Positions 43,655 to 52,177 of a stretch of 64,000 nt of DNA are shown here, piece by piece. The stretch's first letter is position 1. Every line of letters starts with the position of its first letter. The DNA lies in contig CAWIEF010000003.1 of the NCBI GenBank assembly GCA_963835135.1, positions 1,364,001-1,428,000 on the forward strand, given 5' to 3'. The notes under the pieces were generated by a model. The model was given only the letters and a program-made list of their open reading frames with translations. It searched no databases and was not told the DNA's origin. Source of the DNA: JAVVHH01 sp963835135. Its GTDB lineage: Bacteria > Pseudomonadota > Alphaproteobacteria > Acetobacterales > Acetobacteraceae. Made by a program: the position numbers and the translations under genes.

Positions 43655-43691
43655 GCGAGTTTCCCTCGGCTCTGGGTGTAGGCTTGCTGCG

Positions 43692-44546
43692 GTGAACATT
43701 CTCTCCATCCAGTCCTGGGTGTCCTACGGCCATGTCGGCAATGCAGCGGCGGTGTTTCCGTTGCAGCGTCTGGGGGCGTCGGTCTGGGCGGTCAACACGG
43801 TCCAGTTCAGCAACCATCCCGGGCACGGGTCCTGGACCGGCCGGGTCGGCAGCGGGTCGGAGGTGACGGCGCTGGTCGAGGGCATCGAACGACGCGGCGT
43901 GTTCGGACAGTGCGACGCGGTGCTGTCCGGTTACATGGGCGACGCCTCGGTCGGAGATGCGGTGCTCGACGCGGTGGCGCGGGTTCGGGCGGCCAATCCG
44001 CGGGCGATCTATTGCTGTGATCCGGTGATCGGAGACGGCGGCCGGGTCTATGTCCGGGAGGGCATCCCGGCCTTGATCGCCAGCCGAGCGGTTCCGGACG
44101 CGGATGTGTTGACGCCGAACCAGTTCGAGTTGGAGCAGCTGACCGGCATCGCATGCACCGATCGGGCGGCGGTGCGGCGGGCGATCGGCGCGCTGCGGCG
44201 GCGGATGCGGCCGGGCGTACGCGCGGTGCTGCTGACCAGCGCCGTGCTGGCGGAGACGCCGGGCGGGACGTTGGACATCGTCGCGGCGGATGACAGCGGG
44301 ATGTGGACGGCCCGGGTTCCGACGCTGACGGTGGCGGCGAGCGGGGCGGGAGACCTGATGGCGGCGCTGTTCCTGTTCCATCTGCTGCGCGGCGACCCGG
44401 CCGGGGTGGCGATGACGGCGGCCGCCGCGGCGGTGCACGCGGTTCTGACGGTGACGGCGGCGCAGGGCGGGCGTGATCTGCGGCTGGTGGAGGCGCAAGA
44501 CGTGCTGGTCTCGCCGGAGCGTGTGTTTCAAGCGCGGGAATTTTAG
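43692..44546 (+). CDS. pdxY: Pyridoxal kinase
   Basis: A 284-residue ribokinase-fold enzyme that makes pyridoxal 5-phosphate in vitamin B6 salvage. It opens ILSIQSWVSYGHVGNAAAVF, the PdxK/PdxY hallmark, followed by LSGYMGDASVGDAVLDAV, DPVIGDGGRVYV, LTPNQFELEQLTG and the anion-hole SGAGDLMAALFL with the catalytic Asp. The start is GTG. Length suits PdxY. It is a single gene ahead of the exporter gene at 44624. Confidence 0.93.
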   Translation: MNILSIQSWVSYGHVGNAAAVFPLQRLGASVWAVNTVQFSNHPGHGSWTGRVGSGSEVTALVEGIERRGVFGQCDAVLSGYMGDASVGDAVLDAVARVRAANPRAIYCCDPVIGDGGRVYVREGIPALIASRAVPDADVLTPNQFELEQLTGIACTDRAAVRRAIGALRRRMRPGVRAVLLTSAVLAETPGGTLDIVAADDSGMWTARVPTLTVAASGAGDLMAALFLFHLLRGDPAGVAMTAAAAAVHAVLTVTAAQGGRDLRLVEAQDVLVSPERVFQAREF

Positions 44547-44623
44547 CGGACCACGGTTAATCCGCCCTCATCCTGCCGCGATTAGCCTGTTGACTAAGGG
44601 CAGTCCTGGCATCCGGTGGCTAC

Positions 44624-46390
44624 ATGCGTTTCCTCAACATCTACGGCCGCGTTCTCTCCTCCCTCGGCAGCGACAAGCGCCTGGCCGGCCTGCTGGTGGC
44701 CGCCAATATCATCGTCGCCGGGCTGCAGTTCCTCGACCCGGTGCTGTTCGGCCGGGTCATCGGCATGCTGGCGCAATCGGACCGGATGGCGCCGAGCCAG
44801 GTTTGGGCCCAGGCGGCGCAGCTGCTCGGCGTATGGCTTGCGGTCGGCGTCGCGGCGATCATCGCCAACGTCGCGGTGGCGATCCATTCGGAGCGGATGT
44901 CGCACCGCAACCGGCTCTCGATCATGAGCCGGTATTTCAGCCACGTGCTGTCGCTGCCGCTGTCGTTTCACGGCGACATTCATTCAGGCCGCTTGATGAA
45001 GGTGATGCTCGGAGGGTCGGACGCGCTGTTCGGCGTCTGGCTGAGCTTCTTTCGCGAGCAGTTCTCGACCTATGTGGCGGTGGCCGTGCTGCTACCGCTG
45101 ACCTTCTTCATGAATTGGCGGCTGGCGCTGACTCTGCTGGCGCTCGTGGTGCTGTTCGTTGCGGTCACGGTCTATGTCGTACGCAAGACGGAGGGGCGGC
45201 AGCGGCAGGTCGAGCAGTATCACTCCAACCTGGCGGGCACGGCGCAGGATGCGCTGTCCAACGTGATGGTGGTGCAGAGCTTCACAAGGCTGGCTGCCGA
45301 GAGCCGCATCTTCGGGCAGATCGCCGAGGACCTGATCCGGCATCAATTCCCGGTGCTGAACTGGTGGGCGGTGGTCAACGTGCTGACCCGGGGCGCCAGC
45401 ACGCTGGCCGTCATCGCGATCGTGGTGATCGGCACGCTGCTGCATATGCAGGGCCAGGCCAGCGTGGGCGAGATCGTCAGCTTCATGGGGTTCGCGACGC
45501 TGCTGATCGGCCGGTTGGAGTCGGGCGTGCAATTCACGTCGCGGGTGTTCCTGCAGATGCCGATCCTGGAGGATTTCTACAACGTGTTGGACGCGAAGTC
45601 GTCGGTGCCGGAGAAGCCAGCCGCGCCGAAGCTCGATGCGCCGCATGGCGAGGTGAATTTCAACAACGTGAGCTTCGCCTATCCGGGCGGGCCGAACATC
45701 CTCAGCGGCGTGACGTTCAGGGCGACGCCGGGCACGTCGGTCGCGCTGGTCGGGCAGACGGGCGCGGGCAAGTCGACCGCGATGAACCTGCTGCAGCGCC
45801 TGTGGGACCCGAGCGAGGGTGGGATCTCCATCGACGGGCAGGACCTGCGCGACGTGAGCATGGAGAGCCTGCGCGCCTCGATCGGCGTGGTGTTCCAGGA
45901 GAGCATGCTGTTCAATCGGCCGATCCGGGAGAACCTGCGGATCGGCCGACCGGATGCGACGGACGATGAGGTCGAGCGGGCGTGCCGGTTGGCCGACGCG
46001 CACGAGTTCATCATCCGCCAGCCGCGCGGCTACGATACGATCGTGGGCGAGCGGGGCTCGACGCTATCGGGCGGGCAGCGTCAGCGGCTGGCGATCGCGC
46101 GGGCGTTGCTGAAGAACCCGCCGATCCTGATCCTGGACGAGGCGACCAGCGCTCTCGACGCGGCGACCGAGGCCCGGGTCTCGCGGGCGATGTCGACGCT
46201 GATGAAGGGCCGCACCACGTTCATCATCGCGCACCGGCTCAGCACGATCCGGGATGCTGACATGATCCTCGTGTTCGACCAGGGGCGGATCGTCGAGCGG
46301 GGCAGCTTCCAGGAGCTCGTCAGCCTGGGCGGCCGGTTTGCCGAACTGGTCGCGACGCAGCTCACCCCGTCGATGGCGGCGGGCGACTAG
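44624..46390 (+). CDS. Glucan exporter-type ABC transporter, fused permease and ATPase (NdvA/ChvA-like)
   Basis: A 588-residue exporter with six membrane helices (about residues 20-310) and an ATPase domain. Walker A is GQTGAGKSTAMNLL near residue 381, the signature is LSGGQRQRLAIARALL, and Walker B is ILILDEATSALD. The opening LNIYGRVLSSLGSDKRLAGL and LDPVLFGRVIGML are like the cyclic beta-1,2-glucan exporters NdvA and ChvA of rhizobia. No glucan synthase gene lies nearby, so the cargo is unproven. Confidence 0.85.
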   Translation: MRFLNIYGRVLSSLGSDKRLAGLLVAANIIVAGLQFLDPVLFGRVIGMLAQSDRMAPSQVWAQAAQLLGVWLAVGVAAIIANVAVAIHSERMSHRNRLSIMSRYFSHVLSLPLSFHGDIHSGRLMKVMLGGSDALFGVWLSFFREQFSTYVAVAVLLPLTFFMNWRLALTLLALVVLFVAVTVYVVRKTEGRQRQVEQYHSNLAGTAQDALSNVMVVQSFTRLAAESRIFGQIAEDLIRHQFPVLNWWAVVNVLTRGASTLAVIAIVVIGTLLHMQGQASVGEIVSFMGFATLLIGRLESGVQFTSRVFLQMPILEDFYNVLDAKSSVPEKPAAPKLDAPHGEVNFNNVSFAYPGGPNILSGVTFRATPGTSVALVGQTGAGKSTAMNLLQRLWDPSEGGISIDGQDLRDVSMESLRASIGVVFQESMLFNRPIRENLRIGRPDATDDEVERACRLADAHEFIIRQPRGYDTIVGERGSTLSGGQRQRLAIARALLKNPPILILDEATSALDAATEARVSRAMSTLMKGRTTFIIAHRLSTIRDADMILVFDQGRIVERGSFQELVSLGGRFAELVATQLTPSMAAGD

Positions 46391-46489
46391 GAGGGCGGAA
46401 TAAGCGGGTTCCCAGTCCGGGTTTGCTTGCTAGGGTAGACGGATGTGACGGCGTCGAGTCGCCGGCCAGGCAGCGAGATCGGGAACGGG

Positions 46490-47374
46490 ATGGATTGGGA
46501 CAAGCTTCGGGTGTTTCACGCGGTCGCGGAAGCCGGAAGCTTCACCCACGCCGGCGACACGCTGAACCTGAGCCAGTCGGCCGTGTCGCGGCAAATCTCG
46601 GCGCTGGAGGAAAACCTCCAGGTGCCACTGTTCCATCGCCATGCGCGCGGGCTGATCCTGACCGAGCAGGGCGAGAGCCTCAATCGGACGGTGCGCGAAG
46701 TGTTTGCCAAGCTGGCGATGACCGAAGCGCTGCTGACCGAAAGCAAGGAGAAAGCAGCAGGACGGCTGAAGGTGACGACGACGGTGGGGTTCGGCGCGAC
46801 CTGGCTGGCGCCGCGGCTGCGCGACTTCCTGGAAAAGTATTCGGACATCACGATGTCGTTGCTGCTCGACGACAGCGAGCTGGATCTGGCCATGCGCGAG
46901 GCCGACGTGGCGATCCGGATGCACGCACCAAAGCAGCCCGACTTGGTGCAGCGGCATCTGTTCCAGATCCACTGGGTGACGGTCGCCGCGAAGAGTTACG
47001 TGGAGCGGCACGGCCTGCCGGAGCGGGCGGAGGATCTGGACGCCCACAAGTTGATCCTGTTCGGGCCGTATCGCCCTCCTGTCCCGGACATCAACTGGCT
47101 GGCCGAGGCCGGCAAGCGGCCCGGAGCGCCGCGTCGGGCGTTGCTCGAGGTCAACAGCTTGCATGCCATGGCAACGGCGGTCCGCTCAGGGCTCGGGATC
47201 GGCGCGCTGCCGAACTGGATGACGGAGGAGGTCGACGGCCTGGTTCGGCTGCTGCCGGAGCTGAAGGCGCCGAAGGTGGACGTGTTCTTCGTCTATCCGG
47301 AGGAGTTGCGGAATTCGAAGCGGGTAGCGGTGTTCCGCGACTTCCTGCTCACGCAGCTGCAGGAGCTGCATTAG
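46490..47374 (+). CDS. LysR family transcriptional regulator
   Basis: A 294-residue regulator. The helix-turn-helix is at residues about 15-50 (FTHAGDTLNLSQSAVSRQIS), followed by the linker helix and a type II periplasmic-binding-like effector domain (about 90-290). ATG 46490 gives the standard MDWDKLRVFHAVAEAGSF start; GTG 46445 would add a non-conserved 15-residue extension. Its target is unknown; divergent promoter partners are absent because both neighbours run in the same direction. Confidence 0.9.
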   Translation: MDWDKLRVFHAVAEAGSFTHAGDTLNLSQSAVSRQISALEENLQVPLFHRHARGLILTEQGESLNRTVREVFAKLAMTEALLTESKEKAAGRLKVTTTVGFGATWLAPRLRDFLEKYSDITMSLLLDDSELDLAMREADVAIRMHAPKQPDLVQRHLFQIHWVTVAAKSYVERHGLPERAEDLDAHKLILFGPYRPPVPDINWLAEAGKRPGAPRRALLEVNSLHAMATAVRSGLGIGALPNWMTEEVDGLVRLLPELKAPKVDVFFVYPEELRNSKRVAVFRDFLLTQLQELH

Positions 47375-47483
47375 GTCGCTGAACGCCCCGGCCGCGGTGC
47401 GGGTGTCGAGAAACTTTACAACTCGCCGCCAGCTACCCCACAGCCGAAGCGGTATAACGTTGTGATAACGCTGTTTTGATGCA

Positions 47484-47500
47484 CGGCATGCTGGTTGCAA
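47484..47500 (+). promoter_or_regulatory. Sigma-54 (RpoN) promoter candidate for the PEP-CTERM gene
   Basis: CGGCATGCTGGTTGCAA matches the -24/-12 consensus TGGCAC-N5-TTGC: GG at 47485-47486 and GC at 47497-47498 are exactly ten bases apart, and TTGCA is perfect. Transcription would start near 47510, about 35 bases before the ATG at 47546. PEP-CTERM genes in several bacteria are known to use RpoN with the PrsK/PrsR pair. Confidence 0.6.
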
Positions 47501-47545
47501 GAGTGGATGCGGTCTCAACCGACTTGCATCACGGACACTGATCCC

Positions 47546-48238
47546 ATGAAGAATGCTCTCCTTGCCGCCACCATCATCGCTTCCGCTGCACTCCTGGCGC
47601 CCCAGACCGCGGCCGCCTATCCCGTCACCGTGCAGACCGTCAACACCAATGGCACGCCATTCGACGCCGTGCCGAATGGCGTTGCCGGCGGCATCACCGC
47701 GTCCTTTACCTATACCGGCCCGTTGAGCTTCGTGAACTCGGCCGCCCAGAACAGCAGTTCGTCGGGCGACATCAATTCCGTCTTCTTCAGCGCCGGCACC
47801 ATCACCGACTTTGCGTGCACGTCCGGGTCCTGCACGCTCGGCGCGCCGTCGAACGGCGACTTTACGTCGCTGAGCAGCTTCCTGGCCTCCAGCGGCAGCG
47901 CGTCCAACTTCCAGTATGGGACGCTCTACTCGATCGACCTGGGCATCGTCGCGGCCGGCACGGTTCTGACGATCGCTCATGACGATGGCGCCAGCGTGTA
48001 TGAGGGCGCGACTCGGATCGGCACGACCTTTGCCGGTCCGACGACCGTGCGGACGGATACGGTGACCGTCGGCACGACCGGTGACACGGTGTTGTGGTAC
48101 GCGCGCGAAAACGGCACGGCGTCGATCCTGACGGTGGGCGTGCCTGAGCCGGTGTCCGCGGCCCTTCTCGGGTCCGGCCTGTTGGCGTTGGGTGCGTTCC
48201 GCGGCACGCGCCGCAGCATGCGCCGCGCCAAAGCCTGA
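47546..48238 (+). CDS. PEP-CTERM sorting-domain protein
   Basis: A 230-residue exported protein. The signal peptide covers residues 1-25 (MKNALLAATIIASAALLAPQ), the body is rich in Thr, Ser, Gly and Asn with one CTSGSCTLG cysteine pair, and the end is VPEPVSAALLGSGLLALGAF then a basic tail. It is not closely similar to the two PEP-CTERM proteins at 33267 and 34035. A sigma-54 promoter match precedes it, and a strong hairpin follows. Probably anchored or released by an exosortase encoded elsewhere. Confidence 0.88.
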   Translation: MKNALLAATIIASAALLAPQTAAAYPVTVQTVNTNGTPFDAVPNGVAGGITASFTYTGPLSFVNSAAQNSSSSGDINSVFFSAGTITDFACTSGSCTLGAPSNGDFTSLSSFLASSGSASNFQYGTLYSIDLGIVAAGTVLTIAHDDGASVYEGATRIGTTFAGPTTVRTDTVTVGTTGDTVLWYARENGTASILTVGVPEPVSAALLGSGLLALGAFRGTRRSMRRAKA

Positions 48239-48245
48239 GTGCGTC

Positions 48246-48273
48246 GGGAAGGGCGGTCTCAGCCGCCCTTCCC
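48246..48273. terminator. Strong hairpin between convergent genes
   Basis: GGGAAGGGCGG (48246-48256) pairs perfectly with CCGCCCTTCCC (48263-48273) across a six-base loop. It fills the gap between the PEP-CTERM stop and the recR stop, so it can end transcripts from both sides. There is no T-tract on the plus strand. Confidence 0.7.
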
Positions 48274-48274
48274 C

Positions 48275-48868
48275 TCACATGGAGCGCCGCCCCTTGAGTG
48301 CCGCGAGCAATGTTCCATCGTCGAGCACATCCAGGGCGCCCCCGAACGGCACCCCCTGCCCGACCCGGGTGACCGCGAGGTTCGGCGCCGCGGCCCGAAG
48401 CCGGCCGATCAGCCAATGAACCGTGCTCGCGCCATCCACGGTGGCGCCAAGCGCAAGGATGACCTCGGACAGCTCCGGTGCCGCCCGCAGCAGGGATGCG
48501 GTGTTGAGGTCGTCCGGCCCGGTTCCGCCCAAGGCCGACAGGGTTCCACCCAGCACGTGATAGCGGCCGCGATGGGCCCCCGTGCGCTCGAGCGCCCAGA
48601 GGTCGCCGACGCCCTCGACGACGCAGACGAGCGTTTGATCGCGGGCCGGGTCGGTGCAGATGCTGCAGGGGTCGCGGCTATCGAGATTGCCGCAGATGCT
48701 GCAGGAGCGGACGGCACGGGCGGCCGCGGTGAGGGCAGCGGCGAGCGGGGCCATGCGGGTCTCGGGCTGCTGCAACATGCGCAGGACGGCGCGGCGCGCG
48801 CTGCGGGGGCCGAGCCCGGGCAGCTTGGCGAGTAGGCCGATCAGCCGATCGACTTCGGGGCCGCCCAC
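48275..48868 (-). CDS. recR: Recombination mediator protein RecR
   Basis: A 197-residue DNA repair protein acting with RecF/RecO to load RecA at gaps. It has the N-terminal helix-hairpin-helix (LIGLLAKLPGLGPRSARRAV), a four-cysteine zinc site beginning CSICGNLDSRDPCSICTD, and a Toprim domain with CVVEGVGDLWALERTGAHRG. It is the third gene of dnaX-ybaB-recR on the minus strand, an order widely conserved in bacteria. Confidence 0.95.
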   Translation of the reverse strand: MGGPEVDRLIGLLAKLPGLGPRSARRAVLRMLQQPETRMAPLAAALTAAARAVRSCSICGNLDSRDPCSICTDPARDQTLVCVVEGVGDLWALERTGAHRGRYHVLGGTLSALGGTGPDDLNTASLLRAAPELSEVILALGATVDGASTVHWLIGRLRAAAPNLAVTRVGQGVPFGGALDVLDDGTLLAALKGRRSM

Positions 48869-48888
48869 CTACGTTGCTCCACCGTCAT

Positions 48889-48919
48889 CTTCGCCCTCTC
48901 TCCGGGGAAGCGGGCGAAG
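48889..48919 (-). other. Hairpin between ybaB and recR
   Basis: CTTCGCCC (48889-48896) pairs perfectly with GGGCGAAG (48912-48919). It lies in the 65-base gap between ybaB and recR, so it could tune recR expression or mRNA processing. Without a T-tract it is not a clear terminator. Confidence 0.35.
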
Positions 48920-48933
48920 AATGATGATCGGGC

Positions 48934-49257
48934 TTAGAATGGGAGTTTGAGGCCGCCGGGGAGGTCGAGGCCGCCGGTGGCGGTTTTCATCTCGTCGGCC
49001 ATGATGGCCTCGACCTTACGCTTGGCGTCGGCGTGGGCGGCGACGATGAGATCTTCGAGCATCTCGGCTTCGGCCGGGTCGAGCAGCTTGGGATCGAGCT
49101 TCACCCGCTTGAGCTCGGACTTGCCCGACAAGGTGACGCGGACCATGCCGGCGCCGGCCTCGCCCTCCACCTCGGTCGCGTCAAGCTTGGCCTGCATCTC
49201 GGCCATCTTGGACTGCATTTGGCTCGCCTGCTTCATCAGGCCCGCAAGGTTCTTCAC
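48934..49257 (-). CDS. ybaB: YbaB/EbfC family nucleoid-associated protein
   Basis: A 107-residue DNA-binding protein of the YbaB/EbfC family. It has the start KNLAGLMKQASQMQSKMAEM, a central GMVRVTLSGKSELKRVKLDP beta part and an acidic/helical end. The GTG start at 49257 overlaps the dnaX stop by four bases. A long upstream open frame exists only because it shadows dnaX. Family members bind DNA as dimers and sit with dnaX and recR in many genomes. Confidence 0.92.
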   Translation of the reverse strand: MKNLAGLMKQASQMQSKMAEMQAKLDATEVEGEAGAGMVRVTLSGKSELKRVKLDPKLLDPAEAEMLEDLIVAAHADAKRKVEAIMADEMKTATGGLDLPGGLKLPF

Positions 49258-51026
49258 GAATCGTCCTCCATGTCTGGGTAAGGATTGGTGTCGGGATCGT
49301 ATGGCGGGTCGGGCGGAGTGACGAGGCCATAGGCATCGACCCGGTGATCGGTCACACGCTCGATGGTGGCGCCGGGGAAGGCGTCGAGGATGGCGCGGAC
49401 CAGCGGATGCTCGGCGGCCACGCCGCGGCGGGCCGTGTCGGCGGCCTGGGCTTGCTCGGCGAGGGTGGGCTCGCCCTCGGACTGCGAGAGGGCGATGGTC
49501 CAGCGTGTCCCGGTGGCCTCGAGCAGGAGGCGGCCGAGCGAAGCCGCGAGGTCGCGCGGGGCAGCCGCATGCGGACGCAGCTCGATCACGCCCGGGGCGA
49601 AGCGGACCAGATGCACGCTGTGCAGCAGATGGCCGTGCAGGACGGGCTGGTCGTGCGCGACGAGGGCAACCACGTCGCGGAACGTGCGGAGTTGCGGGGC
49701 CGACGAGACGGCTTGGACGGGCTGGCCCTGGAGCACGGGGCTGCCGCCAGCGACGGCGCGCATGCCGCCGTCGGGGGGCGTGGGCCGGGGCGCGGCCGGG
49801 TCGCCGAGGCGACGGATGAGGTCGCCGGGCGTTGGAAGATCGGTAGTGTAGCAGAGGCGGATCAGCACCATCTCGGCCGCGGCGCGGCGGTCGGAGGCGG
49901 TTTCGACCTCTTGGACGCCCTTGAGCAGCATCTGCCAGAGGCGGCCGAGCACAGGGACGCCGAGGCGCTCGGCCAAAGCGGCGCCGCGCACGCGCTCCAT
50001 CTCGGGCAGGTCGGCACCATCGGCCAGGCCGGGGACGGTCTTCAGCCGGGTCAGGGTGTGGGTCAGGTCGAGCAGGTCGCCCAGCATGACGCCCAGGTCG
50101 GCGCCGCGCGCGTGGGCACGGTCGGTGACCAGGAGCGCGGCTTCGGTCTGGCCCGCGAGAACGGCTTCCATCAGGTCGAAGACGGCGCTGCGGTCGGCCA
50201 GGCCGAGCATGTCGGTCGTGTCGGCGGCGGTGACCGCGTCGCCGCCGGACTGGGCGATCGCCTGGTCGAGCAGCGAAAGGCCGTCGCGGGCGGAGCCGTC
50301 GGCGGCGCGGGCAATGAGATCGAGGGCGGCGGGCTCGGCCGTGACGCGCTCGCGCTCGGCGATGCGGCCGAACAGGGTCGTGAGTTCGGCCACCGAGATG
50401 CGGCGCAGATCGAAGCGCTGGCAGCGCGAGAGCACCGTGATCGGAACCTTGCGGATCTCGGTGGTGGCAAAGACGAACTTGACGTGCGGCGGCGGCTCCT
50501 CGAGCGTTTTCAGCAGCGCATTGAATGCGTTGCGGGACAGCATGTGGACTTCGTCGATGATGAAGACCTTGTAGCGAGCCTGCAGTGGGCGGTAGCGGGT
50601 GGCGTCGATGACCTCGCGAACGTCGTCGACGCCGGTGTTGCTGGCGGCGTCCATCTCGATGACGTCGGGGTGGCGGTCGGCGAGAATGGCGGTGCAGTTG
50701 GGACAGGCGCCGCAAGGGTCGGCTGTGGGCCCGCCTTGCCCGTCCTTGCCGATGCAGTTGAGCGCGCGGGCGATGATGCGGGCCGTGGTGGTCTTGCCGA
50801 CGCCGCGGACGCCGGTCAGCATCCAGGCATGCGCGATGCGCCCCTGGGCGAAGGCGCGGCGCAGAATGCGGACCATCGCCTCTTGGCCGATCAGGTCATC
50901 GAACGTCGTCGGGCGGTATTTGCGAGCCAGGACCCGGTAGGGCGCGGCGGAGGCTGGCGCCGGATCGCCGAAGAGCCCCACGCCCTCTTGGGGCGGGTGC
51001 GGCAGCGTGTCGTCCGATCCGGACAT
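49254..51026 (-). CDS. dnaX: DNA polymerase III subunit gamma/tau
   Basis: About 590 residues, the clamp-loader ATPase. Walker A is TGVRGVGKTTTARIIA, the zinc site includes CGACPNC, Walker B with sensor is VFIIDEVHMLS, and TLEEPPPHVKFVFATTEIRK follows. The C-terminal third is the tau-specific part. ATG 51026 is preceded by an in-frame GTG (51029); AAGGAG lies at 51041-51046. I found no A-rich slippery site, so the short gamma form by frameshifting is not predicted. The SRP RNA lies just upstream. Confidence 0.95.
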   Translation of the reverse strand: MSGSDDTLPHPPQEGVGLFGDPAPASAAPYRVLARKYRPTTFDDLIGQEAMVRILRRAFAQGRIAHAWMLTGVRGVGKTTTARIIARALNCIGKDGQGGPTADPCGACPNCTAILADRHPDVIEMDAASNTGVDDVREVIDATRYRPLQARYKVFIIDEVHMLSRNAFNALLKTLEEPPPHVKFVFATTEIRKVPITVLSRCQRFDLRRISVAELTTLFGRIAERERVTAEPAALDLIARAADGSARDGLSLLDQAIAQSGGDAVTAADTTDMLGLADRSAVFDLMEAVLAGQTEAALLVTDRAHARGADLGVMLGDLLDLTHTLTRLKTVPGLADGADLPEMERVRGAALAERLGVPVLGRLWQMLLKGVQEVETASDRRAAAEMVLIRLCYTTDLPTPGDLIRRLGDPAAPRPTPPDGGMRAVAGGSPVLQGQPVQAVSSAPQLRTFRDVVALVAHDQPVLHGHLLHSVHLVRFAPGVIELRPHAAAPRDLAASLGRLLLEATGTRWTIALSQSEGEPTLAEQAQAADTARRGVAAEHPLVRAILDAFPGATIERVTDHRVDAYGLVTPPDPPYDPDTNPYPDMEDDS

Positions 51027-51055
51027 CACAGAGCTGCCATCTCCTTCGTGCTAGC

Positions 51056-51075
51056 GCTCGAACAAGGGTTCGAGC
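51056..51075 (-). terminator. Hairpin between the SRP RNA and dnaX
   Basis: GCTCGAAC (51056-51063) pairs perfectly with GTTCGAGC (51068-51075) across AAGG. It lies seven bases after the SRP RNA and 10 bases before the dnaX ribosome binding site. It may end or protect the SRP RNA transcript. There is no T-run, so read-through into dnaX remains possible. Confidence 0.5.
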
Positions 51076-51082
51076 GGGGGGT

Positions 51083-51178
51083 GGGAGGCCGACCATCGAC
51101 CCGAGCGGAAACTCGTTGCGGCTGCTTCCTTCCGGACCTGACCGGGTTGGCGAGGCGCCCGTCCGCCGCCGACCTCCC
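51083..51178 (-). ncRNA. ffs: Signal recognition particle RNA, small (4.5S) bacterial type
   Basis: On the minus strand the ends GGGAGG and CCTCCC pair to close a long hairpin. Its apex holds the highly conserved segment GGTCAGGTCCGGAAGGAAGC, the Ffh-binding domain with the GGAA tetraloop. Length is about 96 bases, the short form used with Ffh and FtsY to target membrane proteins. Ends are set from the closing helix and may be off by a few bases. Placement just upstream of dnaX is common in alphaproteobacteria. Confidence 0.93.
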
Positions 51179-51244
51179 GCGCAGGTCATAGCACGGCCGG
51201 GAGGGGGTGGCACAAGCCGGGGTCGCATGCGAGAAGCGCCGGAC

Positions 51245-52177
51245 ATGCCGATGACGACACCGATCATCCGGGCCAGCCGGATCAATAGCTATGCCGGAAG
51301 CCCGCTCGACCGCGCCGGACTGCGCCGCGACGATGCCGCGTGGGTCGGGGCGCGGCTGGCCGACCCGGAGAGCGTGTTCGTGGTCGTCTGGCGGTCCAAG
51401 ACGCTGATCACCGCGGCCGAGAGCCCGGCGGGCGTGTTCCTGACCGGGGCGGAGGCGCGCGAGAGCCGGGTTGCTGGCGGGCCGTGGGCGTTTCTCGGCC
51501 TGCGGGATGGGCGGGCGGTCTTCGCCGTCGACATCAGCCAAGCGGAGGATCCGGCGACGCTGGTGCCGGGAGGCGAGACGCGGTTCGAGGACCTGCGGGC
51601 GTTGGCGGGGCGGTTGCCGGCGGCGGACGCATCGGTGTTCGCGCATGCGCGGGCGCTGATGTTCTGGCGCGCGCGGCACAAATTCTGCGGCGTCTGCAGC
51701 GGCTTGTGCGAGCCGCGGAGCGCTGGGCACGCGCTCGTGTGCACGCAATGCGGCACGCAGCACTTCCCGCGGACGGACAGCGCCGTGATCATGCTGGTGC
51801 ATCGGGGCGACCGGGCGCTGCTGGGCCACTCGCAGCGTTTTCCGAACACGACGATGTATTCGACGCTGGCCGGGTTCTTGGAGCCGGGCGAGAGCCTCGA
51901 GGAGGCGGTGGCGCGCGAGGTCCATGAAGAGGTCGGCGTCGCGGTCGGAACCGTTCGCTATCACAGCAGCCAGCCCTGGCCGTTTCCGGCAAACATCATG
52001 CTCGGCTTCTACGCCGAAGGGCTCTCGGACGAGATCACGCTGCAGGAGGACGAGCTGCGGGACGCGCGCTGGTTCTCTCGCGACGAGCTGCGCGACCCGG
52101 CCGCGCACGGGTTTCAACTGCCGCGGGTCGACAGCATCGCGCGGCGCTTGATCGAGGACTGGATGGAGCAAGGATGA
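51245..52177 (+). CDS. nudC: NAD(+) diphosphatase (NudC-type Nudix hydrolase)
   Basis: A 310-residue Nudix enzyme that hydrolyses NADH or removes NAD caps from RNA. Before the Nudix box there is a four-cysteine zinc ribbon, FCGVCSGLCEP to VCTQCGTQHFPRTDSAVIML, typical of NudC. The Nudix motif is GFLEPGESLEEAVAREVHEE, and SQPWPFPANIMLGF, also NudC-specific, follows. ATG 51245 is used; the open frame upstream crosses the SRP RNA. It overlaps the next gene by four bases. Confidence 0.94.
   Translation: MPMTTPIIRASRINSYAGSPLDRAGLRRDDAAWVGARLADPESVFVVVWRSKTLITAAESPAGVFLTGAEARESRVAGGPWAFLGLRDGRAVFAVDISQAEDPATLVPGGETRFEDLRALAGRLPAADASVFAHARALMFWRARHKFCGVCSGLCEPRSAGHALVCTQCGTQHFPRTDSAVIMLVHRGDRALLGHSQRFPNTTMYSTLAGFLEPGESLEEAVAREVHEEVGVAVGTVRYHSSQPWPFPANIMLGFYAEGLSDEITLQEDELRDARWFSRDELRDPAAHGFQLPRVDSIARRLIEDWMEQG

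Noticed and set aside
49254..51026. Programmed frameshift in dnaX
   Set aside because: No A-rich slippery heptamer was found in the coding strand.
51056..51075. GGTTCGAGC resembling a tRNA T-arm
   Set aside because: It is one arm of a simple perfect hairpin; no acceptor, D or anticodon arms fit around it.
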